Source: Shinella kummerowiae (GTDB lineage Bacteria > Pseudomonadota > Alphaproteobacteria > Rhizobiales > Rhizobiaceae). From it: DNA of 64,000 nt. This document shows positions 1 through 9,740 of this stretch, piece by piece. The notes under the pieces are model-generated. The model did not search any database. It was not told where the DNA came from and was given only the letters and a program-made list of their open reading frames with translations. Positions within the stretch are counted from its first letter, which is position 1; each line of letters begins with the position of its first letter. The stretch spans positions 186,001 through 250,000 of the forward strand of contig NZ_WUMK01000003.1 in NCBI RefSeq assembly GCF_009827055.1, given 5' to 3'. Position numbers and translations under genes: made by a program.

Positions 1-778
1 CGCCGCCACCGGAGATGCTGACGAAGGCGCCCGGATCCTGGTTCTTGAAGTAGTGCAGCGCCACGTTGTTGCTGTTTTCACCGGTCTTTGCCTGATCCCC
101 GAACCAATAGTAGTGGTAGATCACCGCCCCTTCGATTTCCCCGGCATTGACCGCCTTCATCGCAACGCTGTTGCCCCTGTAGGGTGTCGCGTTTTCCTTC
201 ATCGCCGTCAGCCAGGAAGATGTTACCTCCTCGCCCTTGAGCTGCAGGAGCGCGCCAACGATCGCTTGAAAATCCGCACCGGCCGGCGATGCCCCCCAAC
301 GGCCCTTCCAGGCCGGATCGGCGAGATCGAGCATCGACTTCGGTAGCGTTTCTTCGGTGAGCTTCGTCTTGTCATAGGCAAACACCGTCGATCGCGCTGC
401 GATCCCGGTCCACATGCCGTCTGCCGGGCGATACGCCGGCGGCACCTGATCGAGCGTTTCCTTGTCGACTGGCGCAAAGCGTCCCGCCGTGTCGAGCAGC
501 GCCATGGCCGGCGAGTTTTCCGTCAGGAACACATCGGCCGGCGTCAGGTCACCCTCCTGGAGGATCAGGTTGGCGAACTCCATGTCGCTGCCCTTGCGGA
601 CCACCACCTTGATGCCCGTCTCCTTCGTGAAGGCATCGATCCAGGCCTTTCCGAGCCCTTCATGCTGGGCATTGTAGATGACGAGTTCGCCCGCGTCCTG
701 CGCGCGAGCGCCGGACGTCAGCGACGCCGCTGCAAAGAGCGACAACGCCGCCACCGTCATTCGGATCGACATGTTCAT
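1..778 (-). CDS. Fe(3+)-type ABC transporter substrate-binding protein, C-terminus cut by the window edge
   Basis: Open frame on the minus strand starting at ATG 778 and running off the left edge; about 259 residues are visible, against about 330-340 for the family. An N-terminal signal peptide ends near ARAQDA. The mature start (ELVIYNAQHE) and the YHYYWFG segment match the FbpA/AfuA/SfuA class, in which a paired tyrosine binds ferric iron; sugar-phosphate binders share the fold. It should deliver ligand in the periplasm to the permease and ATPase encoded divergently at 981-3607. The divergent placement of binding protein and membrane genes is less usual than one operon. A second ATG lies at 772. 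The family call is secure; iron as the ligand is inferred. Confidence 0.9.
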   Translation of the reverse strand, partial: MNMSIRMTVAALSLFAAASLTSGARAQDAGELVIYNAQHEGLGKAWIDAFTKETGIKVVVRKGSDMEFANLILQEGDLTPADVFLTENSPAMALLDTAGRFAPVDKETLDQVPPAYRPADGMWTGIAARSTVFAYDKTKLTEETLPKSMLDLADPAWKGRWGASPAGADFQAIVGALLQLKGEEVTSSWLTAMKENATPYRGNSVAMKAVNAGEIEGAVIYHYYWFGDQAKTGENSNNVALHYFKNQDPGAFVSISGGG

Positions 779-980
779 GGTGTTCTCCTGCTCGAAATCC
801 CGGGTGCCGGCGCAAAACTGGCCAACAAAACTCTACTTATAACGGGATTGCGGTCGATGCCAGAAGCGATGTGTCGCGCCGACCGCCACACGACAAACCA
901 TTGCCTTTTACTCAAGAAATCCTTACGGCAAGGCCGGATGGCCGCTGAATGTTGCAACGGCCTCCCCTTGTTCGCGTGAC
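779..980. promoter_or_regulatory. divergent promoter region of the iron-type importer
   Basis: A 202-bp gap separates the divergent binding-protein and permease genes, so promoters for both must lie here or slightly inside the permease frame. I looked for Fur, Irr or RirA-type dyads and saw none that I would defend. Confidence 0.4.
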
Positions 981-2576
981 ATGAAGGCATGGGCCGTGTT
1001 GCAGGATAGCACAGCAGAAGCATTCACCGAGGCATGGCCAGCGCGCAGGCGCATGGGCGCGTCCCGTCCGCATGTTCCGGTGATCGTGTTTGCCGCGTTG
1101 GTGGCCATGTTCAGTCTCGTGCCGCTCGGCTTCATCGGCTGGGTGACCTATGATGTCGGCTGGGAAACGGTAAAGACGCTGGTCTTTCGCCCGCGCGTCG
1201 GCGAACTCATCCTCGGCACCCTCTACCTCGAACTGCTGACCATTCCGCTGTCGATCGCGGTCGCTGTTGGCCTTGCCTGGCTGACGGAACGCACCGACAT
1301 TCCCGGCGCGCGCCTCTGGGCGTGGCTGGCGATAACGCCGCTCGCCGTGCCGGCTTTCGTGCACAGCTACGCCTGGGTCAGCCTCGTTCCGGGCATACGG
1401 GGCCTCGCCGGTGGCGTGTTCGTCGCGGTTCTCGCCTATTTTCCGTTTCTTTATCTGCCGGTGGCCGCGGCTCTCCGCCGGCTGGATCCTGCGGTGGAGG
1501 ACGCTGCCGCCTCGCTCGGCCTTGCGCCCGTCGCCGTGTTCTTCCGCGTGGTCCTGCCACAACTGCGCCTTGCCATCTGCGGCGGCTCGCTGCTGATCGG
1601 CCTGCATCTCCTGTCTGAATACGGGCTGTTCGCGATGATCCGTTTCGACACGCTGGCCACGGCCATCGTCGACCAGTTCCAGTCCTCCTACAACAGCCCG
1701 GCCGCCAGCATGATCGGCGGCGTCCTGGTTACCTGCTGCCTATTCCTGCTCGGCCTCGAAGTGCTGCTGCGCGGCAACGAGCGGTATGCACGCATCGGTG
1801 CCGGCGCGGCGCGGCCAGCCAATCTGCAACGACTGGGGCGCTTCGCTCTGCCCGTCCTGCTTCTGCCGGCAACGCTCGCGATGCTGACGCTCGGCGTACC
1901 GCTGCTGACGCTCGGCCGCTGGCTCTGGCTTGGCGGTGCCGCCATCTGGGACAATGAGGTCACCGGTGCGGTGGGGCAGACCATCGTGCTGGCCCTGGCC
2001 GGCGGCATCCTCGCGACCATGGCTGCGGCCCCCATGGCCTGGCTGTCCGTGCGCGCGCCCGGCCGGCTGCAACGGTTTCTCGAGGCCTGCCACTACTATG
2101 TCGGCTCGCTGCCGGGCGTCGTGGTGGCGCTTGCGCTTGTGTCCGTCACGGTGCGCTTCCTGCTGCCGTTGTACCAGACCTTCGCCCTGCTGCTCGCCGG
2201 CTATGTGCTGCTCTTCCTGCCGCGCGCCATGGTGGGCCTGCGTGCCAGCATCGCGCAGGCGCCGGTGGAGCTTGAGCGCGCGGCCGTGGCGCTCGGTCGC
2301 ACGCCTGGCCAGGCCGTGCGTCAGATCACGCTCAGGCTCGCCGCGCCCGGTGCCGCCGCCAGCGTTGCCCTGGTCTCGCTCGGCATCACCAACGAACTGA
2401 CCGCCACGCTGATGCTCGCTCCGACCGGTGTCGATACGCTCGCCACCCGTTTCTGGGCGCTCACCAGCGAGATCGACTATGTCGCGGCCGCACCCTACGC
2501 GGTGATGATGGTGGTGCTGTCGTTGCCGCTCACCCTCTTCCTTCATGCGCAATCGAAACGGACGGCCGGCCAATGA
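981..2576 (+). CDS. Fe(3+)-type ABC transporter permease, fused two-domain
   Basis: A 531-residue inner-membrane protein with two similar halves, each with about six hydrophobic segments and a cytoplasmic EAA-like loop (around [20 protein letters not shown] in the first half and [20 protein letters not shown] in the second). This doubled layout is typical of FbpB/SfuB/AfuB permeases. The downstream ATPase overlaps by 4 bp (ATGA), and the binding protein is divergent. The start is uncertain: ATG 981 has no clear ribosome site, and ATG 1053 would remove 24 polar residues. The substrate is inferred from the family. Confidence 0.88.
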   Translation: MKAWAVLQDSTAEAFTEAWPARRRMGASRPHVPVIVFAALVAMFSLVPLGFIGWVTYDVGWETVKTLVFRPRVGELILGTLYLELLTIPLSIAVAVGLAWLTERTDIPGARLWAWLAITPLAVPAFVHSYAWVSLVPGIRGLAGGVFVAVLAYFPFLYLPVAAALRRLDPAVEDAAASLGLAPVAVFFRVVLPQLRLAICGGSLLIGLHLLSEYGLFAMIRFDTLATAIVDQFQSSYNSPAASMIGGVLVTCCLFLLGLEVLLRGNERYARIGAGAARPANLQRLGRFALPVLLLPATLAMLTLGVPLLTLGRWLWLGGAAIWDNEVTGAVGQTIVLALAGGILATMAAAPMAWLSVRAPGRLQRFLEACHYYVGSLPGVVVALALVSVTVRFLLPLYQTFALLLAGYVLLFLPRAMVGLRASIAQAPVELERAAVALGRTPGQAVRQITLRLAAPGAAASVALVSLGITNELTATLMLAPTGVDTLATRFWALTSEIDYVAAAPYAVMMVVLSLPLTLFLHAQSKRTAGQ

Positions 2577-3607
2577 CGCTGCTGCATCTTGAGACCATCA
2601 GCAAGCGGTACGGCCCGGTGGCGGCGCTGGATGGCGTCAGCCTTTCCGTCGAGCCCGACAGCCGGACTGCGGTGGTCGGCCCCTCCGGCTCGGGCAAGTC
2701 GACGCTCCTGCGCATCATCGCCGGCTTCGAATTCCCCGACAGGGGCATCGTGCGTTTCGATGGAAAGCAGTTTGCCGAAGGACCGGCGGGTGTACCGGCG
2801 CACAAACGTGGCATCGGCATCGTCTCGCAGGACGGCGCGCTGTTTCCCCACCTGAGCGTCGCCGACAACATCGCCTTCGGTTTCGCGCGTGGTGCACCGG
2901 ATCGGGCACGTCGCATTGCCGACCTGCTGGACATGGTCGAACTCGACGGCGCCATGGCGACACGCCGACCACATCAGCTTTCCGGCGGACAGCAACAGCG
3001 CGTGGCACTGGCCCGGGCGCTCGGCCGACGGCCGCAGCTCATGTTGTTGGACGAACCGTTCTCTGCCCTCGACACGGGCCTGCGCGAAACCATGCGCAAG
3101 GCGGTCGTGCGTGTTCTGCAGACGGCCGGCATCACCGCCATCCTCGTCACCCACGACCAGACGGAAGCCCTCTCCTTCGCCGATCAGGTTGCCGTGCTGC
3201 GGGAGGGGCGCCTGGTCCAGGCGGGTTCGCCCCAGACGCTCTACCAGCACCCGCGCGACCCGGAAACCGCGCGGTTTCTCGGAGATGCCGTGCTGCTGCC
3301 GGCGACGGTGACGAACGGTTTCGCCGACTGCGCCCTGGGGCGCGTGCCTGTCGAAAGCGGCCATGCGGGCAAGGCGGAAATCATGCTGCGACCGGAACAG
3401 ATCAGTATCGTCGTCGATGGTGCCACACCGCAGGAAGGCGGGCGCGTGGTCGACGTGCAGTTCGGCGGCGCCGTGTGCACCGTCGCCGTCGCCCTTCCCG
3501 ATATCGCACTGCCGCCAATCCTGATCAAGACGTCCAGCATCGCCCTCCCTGCCCTTGGCGCCCTCGTCCACCTCGGTGTGACGGGCAAGGCCCACGTCTT
3601 CGCATGA
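2573..3607 (+). CDS. Fe(3+)-type ABC transporter ATP-binding protein
   Basis: A 344-residue cytoplasmic ATPase that powers the preceding permease. Walker [10 protein letters not shown] is at residues 36-44, the signature LSGGQQQR near 137, Walker B LMLLDEPF next, and the switch VTHDQTEA after it. A C-terminal extension of about 110 residues resembles the regulatory TOBE domain of the FbpC/PotA/MalK class. ATG overlaps the permease stop by 4 bp, indicating translational coupling. Confidence 0.9.
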   Translation: MTLLHLETISKRYGPVAALDGVSLSVEPDSRTAVVGPSGSGKSTLLRIIAGFEFPDRGIVRFDGKQFAEGPAGVPAHKRGIGIVSQDGALFPHLSVADNIAFGFARGAPDRARRIADLLDMVELDGAMATRRPHQLSGGQQQRVALARALGRRPQLMLLDEPFSALDTGLRETMRKAVVRVLQTAGITAILVTHDQTEALSFADQVAVLREGRLVQAGSPQTLYQHPRDPETARFLGDAVLLPATVTNGFADCALGRVPVESGHAGKAEIMLRPEQISIVVDGATPQEGGRVVDVQFGGAVCTVAVALPDIALPPILIKTSSIALPALGALVHLGVTGKAHVFA

Positions 3608-3632
3608 TCAGGCGCCTCTCCAGGCGTCGATC

Positions 3633-4829
3633 CTAGGCCACACGGGTGCCGGCGACTGTCCCTCCGGCAAGAACCACCATGTTTCGACCCTTGCGTTTGG
3701 CTTCGTAGAGCGCGCTGTCGGCATCCCGCAGAAGCCCTTCAAGCGTTACCTGTGACGGCGCCGCGAACGCTACCCCCAGACTGACGGTCACGCAGCCCTC
3801 TTCGAGCCCGCGATGGCGCATGGCGAGGCTCTCGATGGCAACCCGGATACGCTCCGCCGCTGCCAACGCCGTCAGGGGTTCGCGAATGGGCGAGAGCACG
3901 AGCATCTCCTCCCCGCCGAAACGGAACACGAACGACGCCTCGTCCGCCGTATCGCGAATGCACTGCGAGATCGCGCGAAGGCAGGCGTCGCCTTCGATAT
4001 GGCCATGGACGTCGTTGAACCGCTTGAAATGATCGATGTCGAGCAGGATGGCGGCGACGGCGGATTGGGGAGTGCCGCTCCACAGCCGCGCGCAAATCCG
4101 TGCAAGCGACCGCCGGTTCAGCAATCCCGTCAGTTCATCGCGCTCGGAATTGTATTCGAGCTGCGCATAAAGCAGGCTGCCCCGCAGTTGATTGAGAAAA
4201 TTCTGTCGATCCATCCGCTCGAGGAAATAGGCGCTGACCGCCAGGAAGATCGAGAGCGTCACATAAAAGGTGATGATGCCGGAATAGGTGACGGCGTCGA
4301 AGGCGCCCGTCAGTTGCGTGGTGATGAAATGCGAGGTGCACATCAACACAAGCCCCACCAGCACGGCGGGAAAGCGCGGCCGCAACGCGATGACGAAGAA
4401 CAGGAAGGCCGCGGAATTACCGTTCTGGTAGACGAACAGGTAAGGGCTTGCGCTCTGCGTGGCGACAGCCATGGGCAAGGTGACGCCCAGCACGGCAATC
4501 GCAATGGAAAGAACGTCGTAGAGCAGCGCATCCGGCCAGCGGCGAACAGCAAGGATGCACCCGATCACGAACGGCGTGAACACCAGGAAGCGAACGATGA
4601 CCAGCTCGGTGAAGACGTCCACCATCATGGTACGGTCGCCGAAATAGACCAGGTCGTAGATCAGCGTGCCGATCACGCCCCAGATCGCCGCCAGCCGCAC
4701 CCGCTCCGCCGCATAGTCTTTTCGGAACGCAGCCTCGATATCCGGGGCAAAGCGCAGAAGGCGAAACCCGCGCGCTATCTGGCGCTCCACCTGGTCCAGC
4801 GTCACCACGCCCATCCGAGATCCCCGCAT
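3633..4829 (-). CDS. membrane-bound GGDEF diguanylate cyclase
   Basis: A 398-residue protein. After about 45 soluble residues come five or six hydrophobic segments (residues 50-205), then a GGDEF domain (residues 220-385) starting at DELTGLLNRRSL. The active-site loop is FRFGGEEML, so the A-site is GGEEM, with the usual final Phe replaced by Met. Predicted to make cyclic di-GMP from two GTP. The RxxD inhibitory site normally just before the A-site is absent (DEAS in its place), which suggests no product inhibition there. The start may instead be ATG 4814, which has GGGGA upstream. Nothing nearby names its pathway. Confidence 0.85.
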   Translation of the reverse strand: MRGSRMGVVTLDQVERQIARGFRLLRFAPDIEAAFRKDYAAERVRLAAIWGVIGTLIYDLVYFGDRTMMVDVFTELVIVRFLVFTPFVIGCILAVRRWPDALLYDVLSIAIAVLGVTLPMAVATQSASPYLFVYQNGNSAAFLFFVIALRPRFPAVLVGLVLMCTSHFITTQLTGAFDAVTYSGIITFYVTLSIFLAVSAYFLERMDRQNFLNQLRGSLLYAQLEYNSERDELTGLLNRRSLARICARLWSGTPQSAVAAILLDIDHFKRFNDVHGHIEGDACLRAISQCIRDTADEASFVFRFGGEEMLVLSPIREPLTALAAAERIRVAIESLAMRHRGLEEGCVTVSLGVAFAAPSQVTLEGLLRDADSALYEAKRKGRNMVVLAGGTVAGTRVA

Positions 4830-4958
4830 GCAATTGCCTGACGTTAGGGCAGAAAGCTGAACAACGACCTAAAGCTGCAGCGCGTTGGCCGTTACTCTGT
4901 GCCGTAGCGTGACATATTTCCCAACTGAAGCAAGCATAGGCGGCGGATACCGGACTAC

Positions 4959-5609
4959 TCAGCCCTTGAGGTATTGAATAACCGCGTCAGCGATCAGACC
5001 CTTGTGCCGTGTCATCGTTTCCGGCTCTGACAGGTCTCGCCGGAAAATCGTTCCGAAGGTGTAGCGGTTCGAGACGCGGAAGAAGCAGAAGGCGCTGATC
5101 AGCATGTGGACGTCGATCGGGTCGGCCTGGCGCTTGAAAGCGCCCTCCGCGATCCCGCGCTCCAGGATGCCGGCGATCGTTTCGATGACCGAGACGTTGA
5201 GATCGCGGATCGCCTCCGAACGCAGCATATGCGCTGCATGGTGGATGTTCTCGATGCTGACCAGCCGCACGAAATCCGGATTGGCCTCGTCATGATCGAA
5301 GGTGCTGGCGATAAGCGTTCGCAGCGCTTCTTCGGGCGCCAGACTGGCGAGCTTGAGGTCCTCTTCCAGCGTGCGGATCTTGCGATAGGCGCGCTCCAGC
5401 ACGGAGAGGTAGAGCCCCTCCTTGCCGCCGAAATAGTAGTAGATCATGCGCTTGGACGTGCGCGTACGCTCCGCGATGGCATCGACACGCGCGCCGGCGA
5501 GACCATGGGTCGCGAATTCCTCCGTGGCGACGACGAGGATATCTTCCTTCGTCCGCTCCGGATCATTTTTTCGACTCGCCTCGGCCCGCGCTGCCATCTT
5601 CCTCGCCAC
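4959..5609 (-). CDS. TetR family regulator, probable controller of the quinate/shikimate operon
   Basis: A 216-residue protein with an N-terminal helix-turn-helix at residues 20-65 (KEDILVVATEEFATHGLAGARVDAIAERTRTSKRMIYYYFGGKEGL) followed by a ligand-binding helical domain. It is divergent from the TRAP transporter and dehydroshikimate genes, with a 16-bp near-palindrome between them at 5739-5754. TetR proteins of this position are usually repressors released by the pathway substrate, here perhaps shikimate, quinate or dehydroshikimate. The start is GTG 5609 or ATG 5597. Ligand and target are inferred from context. Confidence 0.85.
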   Translation of the reverse strand: MARKMAARAEASRKNDPERTKEDILVVATEEFATHGLAGARVDAIAERTRTSKRMIYYYFGGKEGLYLSVLERAYRKIRTLEEDLKLASLAPEEALRTLIASTFDHDEANPDFVRLVSIENIHHAAHMLRSEAIRDLNVSVIETIAGILERGIAEGAFKRQADPIDVHMLISAFCFFRVSNRYTFGTIFRRDLSEPETMTRHKGLIADAVIQYLKG

Positions 5610-5732
5610 TTCCCGCGATCAACTTGATTTCCATCACGAAAACGCCGCCAAACAGGTCGGCGAACCAGCCTTCCCATCTTGCCCCCGATGAAAGTCATAT
5701 TGAGCTTACCGGGGTCTTTCAAGAGACTCCAC

Positions 5733-5754
5733 TTGACATACGTACTAGTTCGTA
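5733..5754 (+). promoter_or_regulatory. candidate TetR operator next to a -35 box, quinate/shikimate operon
   Basis: TTGACA at 5733-5738 looks like a -35 hexamer. Immediately after it lies TACGTACTAGTTCGTA (5739-5754), symmetric at 7 of 8 base pairs about CTAG. A repressor bound here would sit in the promoter spacer. It lies in the 273-bp divergent gap between the tetR gene and the TRAP operon. Function is inferred. Confidence 0.55.
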
Positions 5755-5882
5755 CATTTTGTAGATACACCGGCGGCCTGGAGGAGGACGCCGCTGCACC
5801 ATAGCGCTAATGCGCCACACCGGACCTGCGCTAGGAACGGAGACAGGCCGCGCCAGCGGCAAATCGCTTTGGGAGGAGCGTT

Positions 5883-6446
5883 ATGGTTCGCATCATCGAT
5901 TTCTGCTTTCGGCTGCTGAAGGTCGCGATCGCCGCCCTGCTCGCCGGCATGGTCGTGCTCGTCTTCGGCAACGTCGTCCTGCGCTACGCCTTCAATACCG
6001 GCATCACCTATTCGGAAGAATTGTCACGCATGTTCTTCGTCTGGCTGACCTTTCTCGGTGCGGTCGTCGCCATGCGTGAACACGGCCATCTGGGTGTGGA
6101 TTCCCTTCTGCGCCGTTTGCCGCCCACCGCGGCTAAGGTTGCGGTCCTTGCCGGGCAGGCGCTGATGCTCTGGGCGACATGGCTGATGATCAGCGGAAGC
6201 TGGACACAGACCGTGATCAACCTGCACGTCTCGGCGCCCGCAACGGGGATTTCCATGGGCGTCTTCTACGGCGCCGGCCTCGCGTTCGGCGTGCCCGCCC
6301 TGCTGCTCATTCTCGCCGACATGATCGGCGTTATCACCGGCCGCATCGACGTCACCACCGCCGAATTCGTCAAGGACAGCGAGGACGAGGTGGCGCTGGA
6401 GCACCAGCCGGAGCCGTCCCTCGCCACGCCTTCCGTCAAACATTGA
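5883..6446 (+). CDS. TRAP transporter small permease subunit (DctQ type)
   Basis: A 187-residue membrane protein with four hydrophobic segments (about 15-37, 48-70, 88-108 and 125-150), the DctQ layout. The segment EELSRMFFVWLTFLGA is characteristic of the family. It pairs with DctM, encoded 10 bp downstream, in a sodium-driven importer fed by the periplasmic DctP. GGGAGG lies about 7 bp upstream of ATG. The dehydroshikimate enzymes downstream point to quinate, shikimate or a related hydroaromatic acid as substrate. Confidence 0.9.
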   Translation: MVRIIDFCFRLLKVAIAALLAGMVVLVFGNVVLRYAFNTGITYSEELSRMFFVWLTFLGAVVAMREHGHLGVDSLLRRLPPTAAKVAVLAGQALMLWATWLMISGSWTQTVINLHVSAPATGISMGVFYGAGLAFGVPALLLILADMIGVITGRIDVTTAEFVKDSEDEVALEHQPEPSLATPSVKH

Positions 6447-6456
6447 GGCTGCACCG

Positions 6457-7737
6457 ATGACCGTCACAATCTTCCTCGGCGCCCTTCTTGTTCCCATGGC
6501 GCTCGGCGTGCCGATCGCCTTCGCGCTGATCATCAGCGGTGTCGCGCTGATGATGTATCTCGGCCTGTTCGATGCGCAGATCGTCGCCCAGAACGTGCTC
6601 AATGGCGCCGACAGTTTCCCCCTGATGGCCGTGCCCTTCTTCCTGCTTGCCGGCGAAGTGATGAACACCGGCGGCCTGTCGCGCCGCATCGTCAACCTCG
6701 CCATGGCGCTGGTCGGACATATCCGCGGCGGGCTCGGTTTCGTCGCCATCTTCGCGGCCTGCATCCTGTCAAGCCTCTCCGGTTCAGCGGTCGCCGATGC
6801 TGCAGCCCTTGGCGCCTTGCTCTACCCGATGATGGTGAAATCCGGCCACGATCCGGCGCGCACCGGCGGCCTGCTGGCCTCCGCTTCGGTCATCGGCCCG
6901 ATCATCCCGCCGTCGATCGGCTTCATCCTCTACGGTGTCATCGGCGGCGTCTCGATCACCAAGCTGTTTCTTGCCGGCATCTTTCCCGGCCTGATGATCG
7001 CAGTCGCGCTCTGCATCACCTGGCTGCTCGTCGCGCGCAAGGAGCAGTTCGCGCTGCCGCCACGCCAGAGCGGTGCGGTGCGCCTGAAAGCCTTCGTCGA
7101 CAGCATCTGGGCCTTGATGCTGCCTGTCATCATCATTGTCGGGCTGAAGTTCGGCGTATTCACGCCGACGGAGGCGGGCGTGGTTGCGGCAGTCTATTCG
7201 CTGTTCGTCGCAATGGTCGTCTATCGCGAGTTGCCGCCGGCAAAACTCTTCGGCGTCTTCGTCGCGGCCGCCAAGATCACCTCCGTCGTCATGTTCCTCG
7301 TCGCCTGCGCGGCCGTCTCCGCCTGGCTCGTCACCGTCGCTGACGTGCCCGGCGAACTCGTGTCCCTGCTCGAACCCCTTATGGACAACCAGACGCTGCT
7401 GCTGCTCGCCATCATGGCCCTCGTCGTCGTGGTCGGCACCGCCATGGACATGACACCGACCATTCTCATCATGACGCCGGTGCTGATGCCCGTCATCAAG
7501 GAGGCGGGTATCGATCCGGTCTATTTCGGCGTGCTGTTCATCATCAACAATTCCATCGGCCTGATCACGCCGCCGGTGGGCACCGTGCTCAACGTCATCT
7601 GTGGTGTTTCCAAGCTCAACATGGAGCAATTGATGAAGGGCGTGATGCCCTTCCTCATCGCCGAAATCATCGTGCTTCTGCTGCTCGTCCTGTTCCCGCA
7701 ACTCGTCACGTTTCCCGTGGCACTGATGGGGCACTGA
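6457..7737 (+). CDS. TRAP transporter large permease subunit (DctM type)
   Basis: A 426-residue protein of normal DctM length with about 12 hydrophobic segments. Recognisable motifs include FPLMAVPFFLLAGEVMNTGG, LSGSAVADAAALG, IIPPSIGFILYG and NNSIGLITPPVGTVLNV. It forms the translocation channel with the DctQ subunit. It is the second gene of a five-gene operon ending with the dehydroshikimate dehydratase. The substrate is inferred from the downstream enzymes. Confidence 0.93.
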   Translation: MTVTIFLGALLVPMALGVPIAFALIISGVALMMYLGLFDAQIVAQNVLNGADSFPLMAVPFFLLAGEVMNTGGLSRRIVNLAMALVGHIRGGLGFVAIFAACILSSLSGSAVADAAALGALLYPMMVKSGHDPARTGGLLASASVIGPIIPPSIGFILYGVIGGVSITKLFLAGIFPGLMIAVALCITWLLVARKEQFALPPRQSGAVRLKAFVDSIWALMLPVIIIVGLKFGVFTPTEAGVVAAVYSLFVAMVVYRELPPAKLFGVFVAAAKITSVVMFLVACAAVSAWLVTVADVPGELVSLLEPLMDNQTLLLLAIMALVVVVGTAMDMTPTILIMTPVLMPVIKEAGIDPVYFGVLFIINNSIGLITPPVGTVLNVICGVSKLNMEQLMKGVMPFLIAEIIVLLLLVLFPQLVTFPVALMGH

Positions 7738-7790
7738 GCAGTCGATCAACCGGCCGAACGCAAAAGCGCGGCCAAACCTGGGAGGAAAAC

Positions 7791-8807
7791 ATGCTCAACA
7801 CACTGAAGAAACTGGCGCTTGGGGCAATCGTGCCACTCGCCGTGCTGGCCGCACTTCCAGCCTCGGCAGAAATCCGCGAGCACCAGCTGAAATTCGCCTC
7901 GGCGAACAACAAGGGTCACCCGCAGGTGACCGGCATGGAGAAGTTCGTTGAACTGATCAAGGAGAAGAGCGGCGGCAAGATCGATGTGAAGCTGTTCCCC
8001 GGCGGCGTGCTTGGCGGCGACGTGCAGACCGTTTCTGCGCTGCAGGGCGGCGTGATCGAGATGACCGTGCTGAATGCCGGCATTCTCGCAAGCAACGTCA
8101 AGCAGTTCGGTGCCGTCGACCTGCCCTTCCTGTTCAACAGCGGCGAGGAAGCCGACAAGGTGATGGACGGCGCCTTCGGCACGGGCCTGATGGACCTCCT
8201 GCCCGACGCCGGTCTCGTCGGCCTTGGTTACTGGGAGCTCGGCTTCCGCAACCTCACGAACAACCGTCATCCGGTCACCAAGCTGGAAGACATCAGCGGG
8301 CTGAAGATCCGCACGATCCAGTCGCCGATCCCGATCGAGCTGTTCAACAGCCTCGGCGCCAATGCCGTGCCGCTGCCCTATACCGAACTCTATACGGCGC
8401 TCGAAACCGGCACTGTCGACGGCCAGGAAAACCCCGCCGCCAACATCCTGAACGCCAAGTTCTACGAAGTGCAGAAATACATGACGGTGACCCGTCACCA
8501 GTACAATCCGCAGATCGTGCTGATCAGCAAGAAGGTCTGGGACGGGCTGAACGACGAGGAAAAGGCTGTCTTCCAGTCCGCTGCCACGGAGGCACGCGAC
8601 TACCAGCGCAAGGTATCGCGTGAAGTGGACGCCAAGGCCATCGAGGACATCAAGGCGACCGGCATGGAGGTCAACGAGCTCTCGCCGGAGGAAACCCAGA
8701 AGCTGCGCGACGCCGTCAAGCCGCTGATCGACAAGTTCGCTGCGGAGATCGGCCCGGAGACGGTTACCGCACTCTTCAAGGAACTCGAGACGATCCGCGG
8801 CAAATAA
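7791..8807 (+). CDS. TRAP transporter substrate-binding protein (DctP type)
   Basis: A 338-residue periplasmic protein with a cleavable signal (cleavage near ALPASAEI). The conserved SGLKIRTIQSP segment carries the arginine that usually pairs with a substrate carboxylate, followed by TVDGQENPAANI. GGGAGG precedes ATG 7791. A stem-loop after the stop may raise the level of this subunit. Predicted to capture a carboxylic acid, probably quinate or shikimate, for DctQM. Confidence 0.9.
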   Translation: MLNTLKKLALGAIVPLAVLAALPASAEIREHQLKFASANNKGHPQVTGMEKFVELIKEKSGGKIDVKLFPGGVLGGDVQTVSALQGGVIEMTVLNAGILASNVKQFGAVDLPFLFNSGEEADKVMDGAFGTGLMDLLPDAGLVGLGYWELGFRNLTNNRHPVTKLEDISGLKIRTIQSPIPIELFNSLGANAVPLPYTELYTALETGTVDGQENPAANILNAKFYEVQKYMTVTRHQYNPQIVLISKKVWDGLNDEEKAVFQSAATEARDYQRKVSREVDAKAIEDIKATGMEVNELSPEETQKLRDAVKPLIDKFAAEIGPETVTALFKELETIRGK

Positions 8808-8817
8808 GGCCAGCGAA

Positions 8818-8843
8818 CCGGCCCGCCGGAACAGGTGGGCCGG
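8818..8843 (+). other. stem-loop between dctP-like and aroE-like genes
   Basis: CCGGCCCGCC (8818-8827) pairs with GGTGGGCCGG (8834-8843), one mismatch, six-base loop, no following T run. Likely protects the 3' end of the binding-protein message or dampens read-through. Confidence 0.55.
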
Positions 8844-8868
8844 ATGTCACCTCAATGGACTGCGAGAG

Positions 8869-9729
8869 ATGAGCGAGATCCTGTTGAAACCCTTGAAGGC
8901 CGGACTGATCGGCGCCGGCATTCAGGCATCGCTGACCCCGGCCATGCATATGCGCGAAGGCGAGGCACAAGGCTTCTCCTATGACTATGAGCTGATCGAT
9001 CTCAGCCAGATCGGCGCGACACCGGCGGATCTTCCGCGCCTGCTCGACGAGGCGGGAGCCCGTGGGCTCGCCGGCCTCAACATTACCCATCCGTGCAAGC
9101 AGAGTGTCATTGCCCATCTCGATGAACTCTCTCCGCAGGCCCGGGACCTTGGGGCGGTCAACACCGTGGTGTTTCGCAACGGCAAGCGCTCCGGCCACAA
9201 CACGGATTGGTGGGGGTTTGCCGAAAGTTTTCGACGGGGCCTGCCGCAAGCGGATTTATCGTCGGCCTTGCAGCTTGGCGCTGGCGGCGCCGGAGCCGCC
9301 ACCGCCTATGCCCTCCTGTCACTTGGGTTGGAGAAGCTTCTTGTTTTCGACCGGGAGAACGAGCGTGCGGTGGCGCTCGCCGATACCATGGCCGCCCTCT
9401 TCCCGAAGGCCGTCGTCGATGCTGCCGATGACCTGGCGCATGCCACGCAGGCCGTTGCCGGCCTCGTGCACGCAACGCCGACCGGCATGGCGAAATATCC
9501 CGGCCTCCCCCTGCCGGCCGATCTCCTCGACCGCCGGCACTGGGTTGCCGAGGTCGTCTATTTTCCGCTTGAAACCGGGCTTTTGCGCGCGGCGCGGGAC
9601 CTTGGCTGCCGGACGCTCGATGGCGGCGGCATGGCAGTGTTCCAGGCGGTCGATGCATTCCGGCTGTTTACCGGCCGCGAGCCGGACGCCGACCGCATGC
9701 TCGCGCATTTCAACAGGCTCGCACGCTGA
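8869..9729 (+). CDS. shikimate/quinate dehydrogenase, catabolic AroE family
   Basis: A 286-residue protein. The substrate domain holds NITHPCK with catalytic Lys77 and the GHNTDWWG motif with Asp113. The nucleotide domain has GAGGAG (137-142). Asp161 at the end of the second strand (LLVFDRE) favours NAD over NADP, as in catabolic quinate/shikimate dehydrogenases rather than biosynthetic AroE. It would oxidise shikimate to 3-dehydroshikimate, or quinate to 3-dehydroquinate, in the cytoplasm, for the dehydratase encoded 11 bp downstream. The cofactor preference is inferred. Confidence 0.85.
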   Translation: MSEILLKPLKAGLIGAGIQASLTPAMHMREGEAQGFSYDYELIDLSQIGATPADLPRLLDEAGARGLAGLNITHPCKQSVIAHLDELSPQARDLGAVNTVVFRNGKRSGHNTDWWGFAESFRRGLPQADLSSALQLGAGGAGAATAYALLSLGLEKLLVFDRENERAVALADTMAALFPKAVVDAADDLAHATQAVAGLVHATPTGMAKYPGLPLPADLLDRRHWVAEVVYFPLETGLLRAARDLGCRTLDGGGMAVFQAVDAFRLFTGREPDADRMLAHFNRLAR

Positions 9730-9740
9730 AGGAGGACGCC

